From Branchinecta lynchi (taxonomy: Eukaryota; Arthropoda; Branchiopoda; Anostraca; Branchinectidae), in the NCBI GenBank assembly GCA_023053575.1, contig JAKZAP010000004.1, positions 6,429,572 through 6,493,571 on the forward strand: a DNA stretch of 64,000 nucleotides, given 5' to 3'. Under the pieces are notes generated by a model. It saw nothing but the letters and a program-made list of their open reading frames with translations, had not been told where the DNA came from and ran no database searches. Position 1 is the first letter of the stretch; each line of letters begins with the position of its first letter. Of this stretch, positions 12,001-20,044 are shown piece after piece. Both the position numbers and the translations under genes were made by a program.

Positions 12001-12463
12001 ATATTGTGGGAAGGACACTGCATTGAGATTGCGATGGTGGTTCATTCTACATATATTCATTTATTTATTTAACTTTTTTGCCTGTGAACAACAAACTGAA
12101 AACATGGAGTACATAAAAAAATAAGACGAAAAATAAAAAAAAAAAGCGAACATAACACACATACATAAATACAACCGAGCATCTGCCCGTGTTTTCTAAA
12201 TGTTATCGACGTCACAATAGAGACAATACGGGTTAATGGGTACTCGCACAAATTTCTAGCAGCTCGTCTTCCAGCTCTTTTTCAGTTTTTTTCAAACGTT
12301 CGTCCCGAAATTAGTCTCCGTAGGCTACGAACAATTCCTGAATAGAAAATTAACTTTATATTCTCCTTCTAGAGAGTCTACCCGATCAGCGTACCGGCCT
12401 ACAGTAGCGCAAAAGTCGACCACCCTACCTGGCAATAACAGTTCCGTCCGAAATAGCAAATAG
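1..12463 (+). CDS. ROCK: Rho-associated protein kinase (ROCK), C-terminal 286 residues, 3' part of gene
   Basis: Five exons (1-91, 4332-4570, 6588-6807, 10836-11055, 12373-12463) join in frame to 861 nt ending in TAG. ROCK is a Ser/Thr kinase activated by RhoA-GTP that drives actomyosin contraction. The kinase domain, coiled coil and Rho-binding region lie left of the window. What is here is the tail: a short linker, then a PH domain (starting RLEGWLSVP, core YVVVSSKKILFYN) that is interrupted by an atypical cysteine-rich C1 domain (CEVC, ECRRC, later HRDH and APCK) and resumes with EEQQLWVNRLSKRI. A PH domain split by C1 is diagnostic of ROCK. In the family this tail binds membrane and is autoinhibitory. 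The last 40 or so residues are Ser/Arg/Thr-rich and poorly conserved. All four introns are GT-AG and phases match. ROCK1 and ROCK2 are vertebrate duplicates, so no paralogue number is given. Confidence 0.95.
213..2032 (+). mobile_element. Repeat family A, copy A1 (Helentron-like, non-autonomous)
   Basis: The left end is a hairpin (ATGGCACTTG, 7-nt loop, CAAGTGCCAT) followed by a CGTAATTTCTGTCGGTCTGT tract. The right end is CCATATGAGCTTGTAGCTCTTG, which carries the same GTGCCAT box (here degraded to GTACCAT) about 20 bp from the terminus. The interior is a roughly 420-bp unit in which GATGAAACTTGG recurs every 100-150 bp with G-rich runs (GGGGGGAGT) between. It lies in the intron after the first ROCK exon. 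No protein is encoded; the short reading frames here are by-products of the repeats. Confidence 0.75.
2060..2200 (+). repeat. LINE-type 3' tail relic
   Basis: A pyrimidine-rich tract (TTTCTTTCTTTG...) leads into GGGCAATAAATC and an (ATT)n run ending near 2200. This is the layout of a CR1/L2-like LINE 3' end. No reverse transcriptase remains. Confidence 0.4.
2203..3735 (+). mobile_element. Repeat family A, fragment A5 (both ends missing)
   Basis: Starts inside the family A consensus (CGGGCACTTGCAGATAAGC) and runs through about three and a half 420-bp units. It has neither terminal hairpin. It sits between two LINE 3' tails. Confidence 0.7.
3740..3935 (+). mobile_element. LINE 3' fragment, same family as the RT at 38.3-40.6 kb
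   Basis: A short coding remnant (AMEHRSRFLE then stop) is followed by an AT-rich UTR and GCCATGGCCCTCGGGCTGC, then AGCAATAAACTATCTATC. The minus-strand LINE at 38.3-40.6 kb ends in the same way (GCCATGGCCCTTGTGGC, AATAAATCTATCTATC). It is strongly 5'-truncated. Confidence 0.65.
3937..4082 (+). repeat. Local direct duplication
   Basis: CAACCTCTCTGCCTCG...CTACCTGCCTCGCC occurs at 3937 and 4047. Between them GTTAGCGGTAGATATGACTT also occurs twice (about 3984 and 4021). Confidence 0.7.
4332..4570 (+). CDS. ROCK: ROCK exon: N-terminal half of PH domain
   Basis: The acceptor is tctttccag|aatgcc and the donor is ttccag|gttagt. It encodes 80 residues with the exon-1 base: ECRLEGWLSVP, then the YVVVSSKKILFYN strand pair, then VLDLNKVFHVRSVTQ and AKDIPRIFQ. 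It ends in phase 0. The similarity to ROCK family PH domains is close throughout. Confidence 0.93.
4571..6587 (+). other. ROCK intron, no clear gene
   Basis: AT-rich. A LINE-tail-like segment (GGGATTGGGAACATTTATTTATT) ends near 5757. Minus-strand frames at 5980-6457 overlap in a way that could be a decayed coding sequence, but I recognise no family. Confidence 0.4.
6588..6807 (+). CDS. ROCK: ROCK exon: C1 zinc-finger insert
   Basis: The acceptor is ttttctctag|gtgctg and the donor is cgac|gtaagt. It starts with VLYAGEGESKK, has a variable acidic linker, then KGHELLP, the first zinc ligands in CEVC, WHMFKPPPALEC and ends inside the second CxxC pair (ECRRC spans the intron). It ends in phase 1. 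Confidence 0.93.
7115..7312 (+). repeat. Two tandem copies of a ~100-bp AT-rich unit
   Basis: The block AATGTAACATACCTCAGTCA...AAACACCGTAAAATCTGT recurs as TAATACACCTCAATCA...AAACATCGTAAATTCTGT about 95-100 bp later. It lies in the intron between the C1 exon and the next ROCK exon. Confidence 0.65.
7531..9145 (-). mobile_element. Repeat family A, copy A2 (Helentron-like, non-autonomous)
   Basis: Inverted relative to A1. It begins ACAAGAGCTACGAGCTCAT, then ATGGCACTTG, and ends with TATATGGCACTTAG...CAAGTGCCAT preceded by a GACAGACCGACAGACGG tract. Four internal units with CCAAGTTTCATC (the reverse of GATGAAACTTGG) lie between. The reading frames at 7767-9015 come from the repeat and are not genes. 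Confidence 0.75.
9358..10430 (+). mobile_element. Repeat family B, copy B1 (Helentron-like, non-autonomous)
   Basis: The left end is TTTTTGGGATCCCAAAACGT and the right end is TTTTTGGGATCCCATCGACA followed by CCTTTGATCTTGTT. A CCGTCCGTCTGTAA tract and TGATGAAACTTGGTG lie near the left end. The interior has four units of about 125-140 bp, each with a CCGGAC-N9-GTCCGG type hairpin and GCACGATGGTGAAAA. It lies in the ROCK intron before the last PH exon. Confidence 0.75.
10647..10789. mobile_element. Palindromic MITE family C, copy C1 (short)
   Basis: The ends AATTGCGTGTTTGCAGATAC and GTATCTGCAAAAACGCAACT are inverted. ATT lies on both flanks (possible 3-bp target duplication). The interior is built from GATACCATGGTATC-type palindromes. 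It ends 46 bp before the ROCK exon at 10836. Confidence 0.7.
10836..11055 (+). CDS. ROCK: ROCK exon: end of C1 and C-terminal half of PH domain
   Basis: The acceptor is ttctcatag|gatgtc. It completes RRC, then gives RIKVHRDHLDKQEE, VAPCK and the closing PH helix EEQQLWVNRLSKRI. Vertebrate ROCKs have a Cys where this protein has Val (IKVH), but that Cys is not a required zinc ligand. The donor is cctag|gtgagt, phase 2. Palindromic repeat C1 ends about 46 bp upstream of this exon. Confidence 0.92.
11056..12372 (+). other. Last ROCK intron, no gene seen
   Basis: A tRNA-B-box-like fragment (GTTCGATCCTG on the minus strand, about 11398-11412) is the only landmark. No conserved coding frame was found. 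Confidence 0.4.
12373..12463 (+). CDS. ROCK: ROCK terminal coding exon
   Basis: The acceptor is ctccttctag|agagtc, phase 2. It encodes about 30 residues (RESTRSAYRPTVAQ, then GNNSS and RNSK) before TAG at 12461. ROCK tails end in a short Ser/Arg-rich segment of similar length after the PH domain, and the phase agrees with the previous donor. Sequence conservation is low here, so the choice rests on splice phase, position and composition. Confidence 0.72.
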
Positions 12464-12802
12464 CAAACGGATGCGTACCAATATCGTCACGAATGTCCAG
12501 ACTAGTCTTTGTTGTGGCGTTGTTCTAACTGCCATTTTGTATGAAATATTGCACTGATTGTGCAATTTTGTGCCAATGGTGGAGCTACTGTGGTTTTTGC
12601 TGGGACACTTGGGCGCCTGTCAGGTCCGGAGGAGCATGCTTGTTAAAGCACTGGGACGCGAGTAATAATTATTTTACACTACATCAACCATTCCCAGTGT
12701 GGTTATATCGCATGTCTGCCAATCTTAAGCAGTAAACCTTCCCTCGGTTCTCAGTGAAATCAGAATGACTTTGCAAATATAAGGTTGAAGCCAAGCTGAC
12801 CA

Positions 12803-13251
12803 TTCATTACGAAAGAAATAGAAAACCGTGATTTTCGGGTTTTTTTCTTGATCAGCTAGTTATAAGATGATGTGCGAGTGGTAAATATAAATTCGTTTTT
12901 TTTTCGGTTGCACTTTCCGCAAACCGTCCTCAGCGAAAAAAAACAAAAAAACTAAATCATGAAATCCAACAAAATATCAATAGAAAAACAATTTGGAACC
13001 AAAAACATACAACGACATGGAACTAAAAACCAGAAGAACGATGCGGACTGAACGACATACAAATTCAAATAAAATAACGAATATTAAAATGTGCGTGTTA
13101 TAAGTGTATAAGTAGAAATCTGTGATATTTTACAATTCTGAGTTCTGTGTCTATTTACAATTTACCAACTAATTTTACAATCATTACCTGGAAAAGCGCA
13201 GAAGTAAAAAAAAAAAAAACGAAAATCACGGTTTTCTGTTTCTTTCCGAAT
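12803..13251. mobile_element. Small inverted-repeat element (MITE-like)
   Basis: CATTACGAAAGAAATAGAAA followed by ACCGTGATTTTCG at 12803-12837 is matched inverted by CGAAAATCACGGTTTTCTG, TTTCTTTCCGAATG near 13219-13251. The box GAATGACTTTGCA occurs in direct orientation outside the left arm (12763) and overlapping the right end (13247). The interior is AT-rich without coding potential. It lies in the probable ROCK 3' region. Confidence 0.55.
13068..13073 (+). terminator. Candidate ROCK polyadenylation signal (AATAAA)
   Basis: First canonical AATAAA after the ROCK stop, about 600 nt downstream. It lies inside the small inverted-repeat element 12803-13251, so it may be coincidental. Confidence 0.25.
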
Positions 13252-13265
13252 GACTTTGCATGACA

Positions 13266-15515
13266 TAACTTGTGTTGTGGTAACGATACCGTCTGGTTTC
13301 ATGTGCCACGGGAATATGCGCTAACGATTAAAGCTGTTGCTATGGAAAAGAGTAGTATGCTCAGCATTTGTAGCTAGCAGGAAAACCTGAGTCACTGCCT
13401 GGCAACGAGCTTATCGTCGAGAAAGTCGGCTAAACTCCAGCTCTCCCTGTCGTCGCATTATCAGGGTTCTAAAGCTCATCTCCTAGAATTCTTCTCACGC
13501 TCGCCCATAAACGATAAAGGGTATCAAAAGTGATCAGCACGTTGCTCGTTGAAAAATGGTAATGAAATACTTTATTGCGCACGGCACTTCTCTCCTGAGC
13601 AACTAAGTGGGGGTTCTCGACAGCAATGAGACCGGACCGCTCATTCCTCAAAAGAGCTGACGGTAGATAAGGGGGTTTTGGAAATTTGCACAAGCCTGCT
13701 ACAGGGCGAAGTAGTGTCATTGGAGCTTTAACGTCTTCATGGACAAAGCCAGGAGTCAAACAACGCAATTCCAAAGCGGTTCCAGAAGTTTAAGTCCATA
13801 ATTCATTTGCACACTAATAGTGCAGGAAAAAAAAGTAAAAGACCAAGCTTTCGAAGGCGTCGTAGTTTGCACAAGATCAACAAACAACTCATAACTTGGA
13901 AGCTGATATTTCTTTCGAAGTGTTTGGCCTGACGAACCGGGGACTGAAAGAAATGAATGTAACGAAAGTGCTGAAGTCATGCTCTCCCATTGTCAAGCCT
14001 TGCAAATGCCCCCCCCCCCCCCTCTATTTTAAGAGCATGTCAGATATGTGTCCTACCAGAATCCATGATAGCTCCGCCACCCGTTATAATCCTGTGTCTC
14101 TAAATATTAGCTTGTTTACTGAGTGAACCTTCTCTGTACTTGAAGCTTTAAGTGCTGTAATGGCAAGTTTACCTTTTTTGTAATTTTTCAACGAGCTTTT
14201 TCTCCGCTATTAACGCCGTCTTTCAGGAAATAGTAAGGGGCATAATTTGGTGATAGCGCATTCGGTCGACTATGGGAGGGGGGGGAGTCTGTAATTTTGG
14301 GATTTTTATTGTTTTAAGGCGGCAGTCTTGCCAGGATTGTGGACAGGGACGGACTGGATTTCCTACCAGAAGCCTCGGCACCGTCACCAGATCTAGAAAA
14401 CTTGATGCGTTTTTCCGCGATCCACAAACTCTTGCTCGAAAACAGAGAATTCCGCAGTCAACAAGACTGTTGGGTCTTGAATTTGACAAATAACAGTGAT
14501 TTTCAGTTTTACGGCTCGAGTTTTGCATGAAGTTCAAATTTAGCTGCAAATTAAAGTCTAGACAATAAAATCAGCTGCTTTATTAAGCAGATAGACTTAA
14601 AACAGAAGACCATTCTATTAAAGAATGGTAAGGATAGAATTTCATTTATGTTTCTGGATATTTGAAATTACAGACAAAAAAATAAACAAAACAGCGTTTC
14701 GGCGAATTTTAACTTGTGGGAATTTGTGATACACAATTCTTGTCCCTTGACACACAAGTATGCCGCAGAAAAACGCCTCTGGTCTTCTCTACGCAACGTA
14801 AAACCAGTAGCTTGCCCGTACGTTTGTCGATGGGTACCATCCCCACCAAATAAACCAAAAGCTGTCTGGGCTAGCAGCTGCCCGTTCTGTATATGCTGTC
14901 ATCTTCTTATTAGCTTGAAAAGCTACTCAGTTTCGTAATTCATTTATCTATTTGATTTTCTTTCTTTGGCAGCTTTCTGCTACTTGTTACCTACTCGGAA
15001 ATGGTCCAGGATTAAGCTCGGTGAGGTGGGGAGATACCCTTTTTCTACCGGCTTTGTAGTCTTCCTATTAGTTAAATGACCGAAATAAAACAAAGTTGGC
15101 GTAAGAGAATTGATAGCTTGGGGAACTTGTTAGGGTATATTTAGGGGTCATAGGGTTCATTAACCTCGTGGAGGTCAACACGATAACATAGAGTAGACGG
15201 AGAGAGAGGGGGTGCGCAGAAGTTAAAAACACCGAAATTATTTGCCTTTGATTTTTGTTTGCCTTTTTTCCTCTTCTTAATCTGATTCATTCCGCGATAT
15301 GTACTTACTTACTTATTGAAGCAGGTGCCTTTCCGCTACAAGCACTTTTGTTGTACATTAAATAATGTATATATTTATACCCTATATATTTAATACGTTT
15401 TCCTTCATTGTGTATGTTATTTTTTAGTAGAAATACAAGTATATTAAGTTATTATTTATTTTGAAAAATATGGCGGAAAACGAGCTACAACATAAACACA
15501 GGTGTGATAGTAAGA
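13266..15515. other. Intergenic, no gene recognised
   Basis: Contains a G-run near 14276-14287, a C-run at 14010-14021 and microsatellite-like AT tracts. The overlapping plus-strand frames around 14270-14530 resemble no family I know. Confidence 0.4.
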
Positions 15516-15519
15516 GCAC

Positions 15520-15690
15520 ACAATCAGGATTTCCCGACCGGATTTTCTGCACTTACATCATCCAGTTGAAAAATAATCTCAACTTTTTCGAACGAAACAT
15601 GATGGTGCGGAAAATCCGGGCAGGAATCCCAGTCATGAAGCATCCCGCCCTGGTCGTATGTTGTTCATACCACCGCATGTTGGCACACGG
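15520..15690. repeat. Short inverted repeat around CCGGATTTTCTGCAC
   Basis: GACCGGATTTTCTGCAC at 15537 faces GTGCGGAAAATCCGGGCAGG at 15605. A related block (GTCCGGGCAGGAATTCCAGTC) is at about 56592, so it is a dispersed family. Confidence 0.45.
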
Positions 15691-15723
15691 CGATCCTTCG
15701 TCGGCAAGAAAGAATTAGTCATC

Positions 15724-16127
15724 AGTTGCGTTTTTGCTGATACCATGGTATCTGTTACCACGGTAACTGGATCTGCAATTAGTCGTTTTTGCAGTTATCG
15801 CGGTATCTGACACACGGTGCTCTGCAAAAACGACAATTGCCCAAATTGCACTTTTCGAAGTCATCCCAAAAGAAAAACAGATATCCAGCTGCATCACTAA
15901 GTGCTAAACTTCTTTCTCACCAATCTGACAAATTTTATGAAAGTGAGATGACTTTTCAGATACCACGGTCCGACCGTAGTATCTGAATATATGATACCAC
16001 GATAACTGGCCAGATAGCACGATAACTTCAAAAACGCCTTTTGACCGTGGTATCAGATACCACCATAACTGCAAAAACGACTTTAGACTGTGGTAACAAA
16101 TACGATGGTATCAGCAAAAACGCAACT
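15724..16127. mobile_element. Palindromic MITE family C, copy C2
   Basis: The termini AGTTGCGTTTTTGCTGATAC and GTATCAGCAAAAACGCAACT are near-perfect inverses. ATC flanks both sides (possible 3-bp target duplication). The interior has repeated GATACCACGGTAACTG blocks and the family marker CTAAACTTCTTTCTCACCAA. Confidence 0.75.
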
Positions 16128-16465
16128 ATCAATAGTCTAGAGTCAGATATAATCGCCAATGACTAGAGTAAATCTGTACAATCTTATGCTCCTCCTCCGT
16201 AATCTTCCTTGTTCGTCTCTACACCCTGTACCTATGAAAAAAGTTATCAGGCAAAAGTTTCAGATACTTTACTTTCCTCACTGCATCCGTTGTCGACACG
16301 TCACTTTCCTCGCTGCACCCGTTGTCGACACGTCACGGCGAACTGTTCTGTTTTTAGTTCCACTTCAAAACCGCTAAAGATGAATGTAAAACTTTTACCG
16401 GAGTCCAGCTGCCTTCATGCCCTTCGTCTAATGAGCCAGACCGTTTATCTTCGTGTTGCCTTTTT

Positions 16466-18305
16466 TATGGCACTTGCCATCTGCCATATAGTGATCGCAA
16501 TTTCTGTCCGTCCGTCGGTCGGTCCAGGTTTTGCTAGTTCGGGCACTTCCACACAAACTAGGACGATGAAACTTCGCAGGCATATCAGGAATACGACAAA
16601 ATTAACTTACAAATAATCACTTCCCCAATCCAACTTTCCCCGGATCCGGGAGTCCGGAAACTAGGAACAACGGTAGCGAAAGGGCAGCAAAAGAGCGATG
16701 TCCAAATGCGATATCGATCCGTACCTCTTTGGTGAAAGACCCGGGCTCTACGCATAGCGCCACGCTTGGTTGTGTTTAGATCCAAATACGGGAACAGATA
16801 TAGTTTAAAAATTAAAGTAAGACCAAGTGGTCAGAACGAATGCTAAATGCTAACCTGATGCTAACTAAACAAATCTCGTGAAACACTTTCATATCAGCTA
16901 GGACAATGAAACTTGGCACGCATATCAGGGAACGAACCGACCAGATTAACTGGGAAATGAGAAACTCGGAAACTACTAACATGCGTTGTAATTACTTTCC
17001 AGATCCGGTCATAGTGGGGGGGAATGGAGGGATGGGAAATTCGGAAACTACTAACATGTATAACTTTGGAAAGAGTAATCGGATATGCATTAAACTTGAC
17101 ATGTGTTAAGAACAAGTGTTTCGCATATTCAGTTTCAAATCCGGACCAGATTCGATACCTGTGTGTGTGGGGGGGAGGGGCACCGTAAATCTCCTGAAAC
17201 GCTTCCACATAAGCTAGGACAATAAAACTTGGAAGGCATATGAGGGAACTGACCACATTAACTTGGAAATAATCACTTTCCCAATCCAGCCATCGCGGGG
17301 GGAGTGGAGGGATGGGGAATCTGGAAACTAGAAACATATCACAACTTTGGAACGGGTAATCGGACATGCATGAAACTTGACAAGTGTGAAGAGCAAGTGT
17401 CTCAAATTTTGAATTTCAAATCTGGCCCGAACCCGATAACTGCGGTGGGGGGATAGAGGGGGGACCGGAAGTCTTGTGAAACGCTTGGGGTCGAGGGATC
17501 GGGATGGAACTTAAGGGGAAGAACGAGCATTAACCCTAGATACTTTATCGACAAAATAGGACCGGATCGTGTCGAAGTGGAGGGTGTCGGAGGGGGTTTC
17601 CTGGATTTCCGCGGTGATCACGAGTTAGGGAACTTCCAGATGTACCTGGACCATGAAATTTGGCAGACATGTTAGGTACTCTCCCAGGTCGACTTGAAAA
17701 TAGTTCCTTCCCCGATGCGGTGATGTTGAGGGGAGTGGAGGGATGGTGAATCCAGAATCTAGTAACATGCATAACTTTAGAACGGGTGATCGGACGTGAA
17801 TGAAACTTGACAAGTGTCAAGAACAACTATATCAGATGATCAATTTCAAGTCCGGAACGAATCCGATAACTGGGGGTGGTAGAGCTGGTGCCGGAAATCT
17901 CGTGAAACGCTTAAGAGTCGAGAGATCGGGACGGGACTTGGAGGAAAGAACATGCATAAACCATAGAGACAAAATTGACAAAACAGGACCAGATCATGTC
18001 ACAGTTGCGGAAGCTTGAGAGGGTTTACCACAATTCTCGTCATCACTACCTGGTGTACTTCCAAATGGGCTATGACCATGAAACTTGGCAGGCATGTTAG
18101 GGACTCGATCAGATTGGCTTAAAAATAGTCCCCTCCGCCGATCCGATCATGGTTGTGGGAGAAACAGTTATCAGTGAGTGGAATAACCATTTCAGATTTA
18201 GCAGATAAGCCGATCGGGAGAGAGATGCAGCCTTGACAACTGCAAACCGTCTCTGACAAACATGCTAACTGTTCTTACAAGTGCCATATGAGCTTTCAGC
18301 TCTTG
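16466..18305 (+). mobile_element. Repeat family A, copy A3 (Helentron-like, with tRNA-like segment)
   Basis: The left end ATGGCACTTGCCATCTGCCA is followed by the CTGTCCGTCCGTCGGTCGG tract. The right end is CAAGTGCCATATGAGCTTTC then AGCTCTTG. Near the left end (16640-16790) is a segment with a tRNA-like arrangement on the minus strand that A4 also carries at the same place. The 420-bp units follow. Confidence 0.75.
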
Positions 18306-19081
18306 CTTTTACTTGTCTTTCTTTGTCGACTATGCTAACACCCTAATATAGGGAGAATGTAACAAATTCATTCATTCACGACACAAACAAAATAAACAGC
18401 TAAAGTTTGCAACGGGATACACAATAGCAAAAAAAAACTCTTTTAAAGTGGACTCGAAGGCCGAAAACTGTAAATCTGATGAGCACATTGAGGATGCTAA
18501 GCGCATCCCTGTTGAAGTCTATTCCAAGAGGCACGTTTTGTTCAGGGGTCCTAGGTACAATGTACGAGTCATTCACATAAGCGTGATTTAGGAAACGTTT
18601 CGCTAAGCTCTTTTGATGGCGTACTTCAAAACTACTTAGCATCGAGTTGTATTCGACTCGCTGACTGTCTGTGACCGTGCTTAAGACCCTTTATTGATTG
18701 TTCCGACTAGTGAAGGCTGAGCTATTTGTCCTCGGGTAGGAGCTATAATTGAAAACATAAGTGCAAATCAGATAGCGAGAGTATGCGGCGGGGTATCACA
18801 CATTCTTGGTAACACATTCTTAGCGGTATGGTGCAATATCAAGCCAAGAAAAATAGTTTCAAAAGCAGTTAAATTTCTTACATGTGCAAATCTTACAAAA
18901 CGTCGATCTTTAACAAAGCCGCCAATGCTTCAATGCTGTATTTTACAATCGAATTAAAGATGGCCTACGGCTGTGGTGACTTCTCATCCATACCCCTTAG
19001 TCTTCTGCATTAGCCTACACACGCCATCTTGTTCCCCTGAGATGCAATTTCAAGAAATGAGTTAATAATAAGAGACGGCTG
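18306..19081. other. Intergenic, between A3 and the LENG1 stop
   Basis: No gene was recognised. TTTATT at 18690-18695 (AATAAA on the minus strand) lies about 390 nt past the LENG1 stop and is a candidate polyadenylation signal. Confidence 0.35.
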
Positions 19082-20044
19082 TTATCTGTTCTGCCTTGCG
19101 AGATCTGGGTTAAACTGAGAACTGTACTTCTGCCTCACTCCACTAGATGAAGTACTCATTAGGGGCTTGGCTACCTCTTCAGGTAGTCCCTTAGCCACTC
19201 TGAGGATCCTCTCTTGCCTTTCCCTTTCCTTCGCCTCCCTCCTTACTCTTTCCTCTCTCATCACTGTGAGCTTTCGTTGTTTCTCGTATTCCTCAATATC
19301 ACTATCAGTACTACTATCAGAGCTTGAGCTTATTTCGGTCTTACTTCGTTTATGCTTTCTCTCTCTTTTCGATTTCTTCTTTTTACTGTCCTTTTCATCC
19401 TCCTCCGTGCCTGAGGTTGATTCTCTTTTTCTTTTCCTGTGCTTTCTATCGTTATCGGGTTCTCTGCTTTGTCTACCCTGGTCGCTTTCTGAGCTTGACC
19501 TCTTTTTTCGTTTTTCTTTCTTCTTCTTTTTCGACTTCTCTTTCTTTCGTTTCTTTTTCTCCTTGATCTTGATTTTAGGTTTGGTCTCAACAGAGCTCAG
19601 CTGCATCGGTGCAGAGGATGCTTTTTTCTCATTTACACGAATTCCCAAGCTATTTGTTATGAATCTCATAGGATCAAACAGTCTTTCAGTCTTTGCCTTT
19701 TTGAGCTCAGCTTTTCTGTCCAAAGGTGTATTTTTCAAATGCTTGACTAGAGATGTTTTTTTGTACACTGGGACATATCCAGTGCCTTCCAGTTCGCTCT
19801 GGCCGAGGTAAGTAAGGTAACCAATTTTCTTTTCATATTCTTCTTGCTCTTTCTTTTTCAAAGCTTCGTGCTCTTTACTGCCTCTTACATCTTTGCTTCT
19901 TCCTTCTTCCAAATCCGCGAAGAAGTTAACATGTTCCTTCGGAAATTGAAGCTCTGGAGGCAGAGTTGGTCCAATTATCCTTTGTTCGGGCTCTTTGAAC
20001 TGACGAGCTCTCTTCCTCAGGAGGTTGGTCCTGGCCTCTTGTTC
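19082..20044 (-). CDS. LENG1: LENG1 exon 3 (terminal)
   Basis: The acceptor is cttgttttag|gaacaa. It encodes [34 protein letters not shown], the KK/EK/RS-rich centre and the conserved end [14 protein letters not shown] followed by TAA at 19082-19084. Confidence 0.93.
   Translation of the reverse strand, partial: EQEARTNLLRKRARQFKEPEQRIIGPTLPPELQFPKEHVNFFADLEEGRSKDVRGSKEHEALKKKEQEEYEKKIGYLTYLGQSELEGTGYVPVYKKTSLVKHLKNTPLDRKAELKKAKTERLFDPMRFITNSLGIRVNEKKASSAPMQLSSVETKPKIKIKEKKKRKKEKSKKKKKEKRKKRSSSESDQGRQSREPDNDRKHRKRKRESTSGTEEDEKDSKKKKSKRERKHKRSKTEISSSSDSSTDSDIEEYEKQRKLTVMREERVRREAKERERQERILRVAKGLPEEVAKPLMSTSSSGVRQKYSSQFNPDLARQNR

Noticed and set aside
19167..19811. 214-codon plus-strand frame, Leu/Ser/Phe-rich
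   Set aside because: Exact antisense of the Lys/Glu/Ser-rich LENG1 exon 3.
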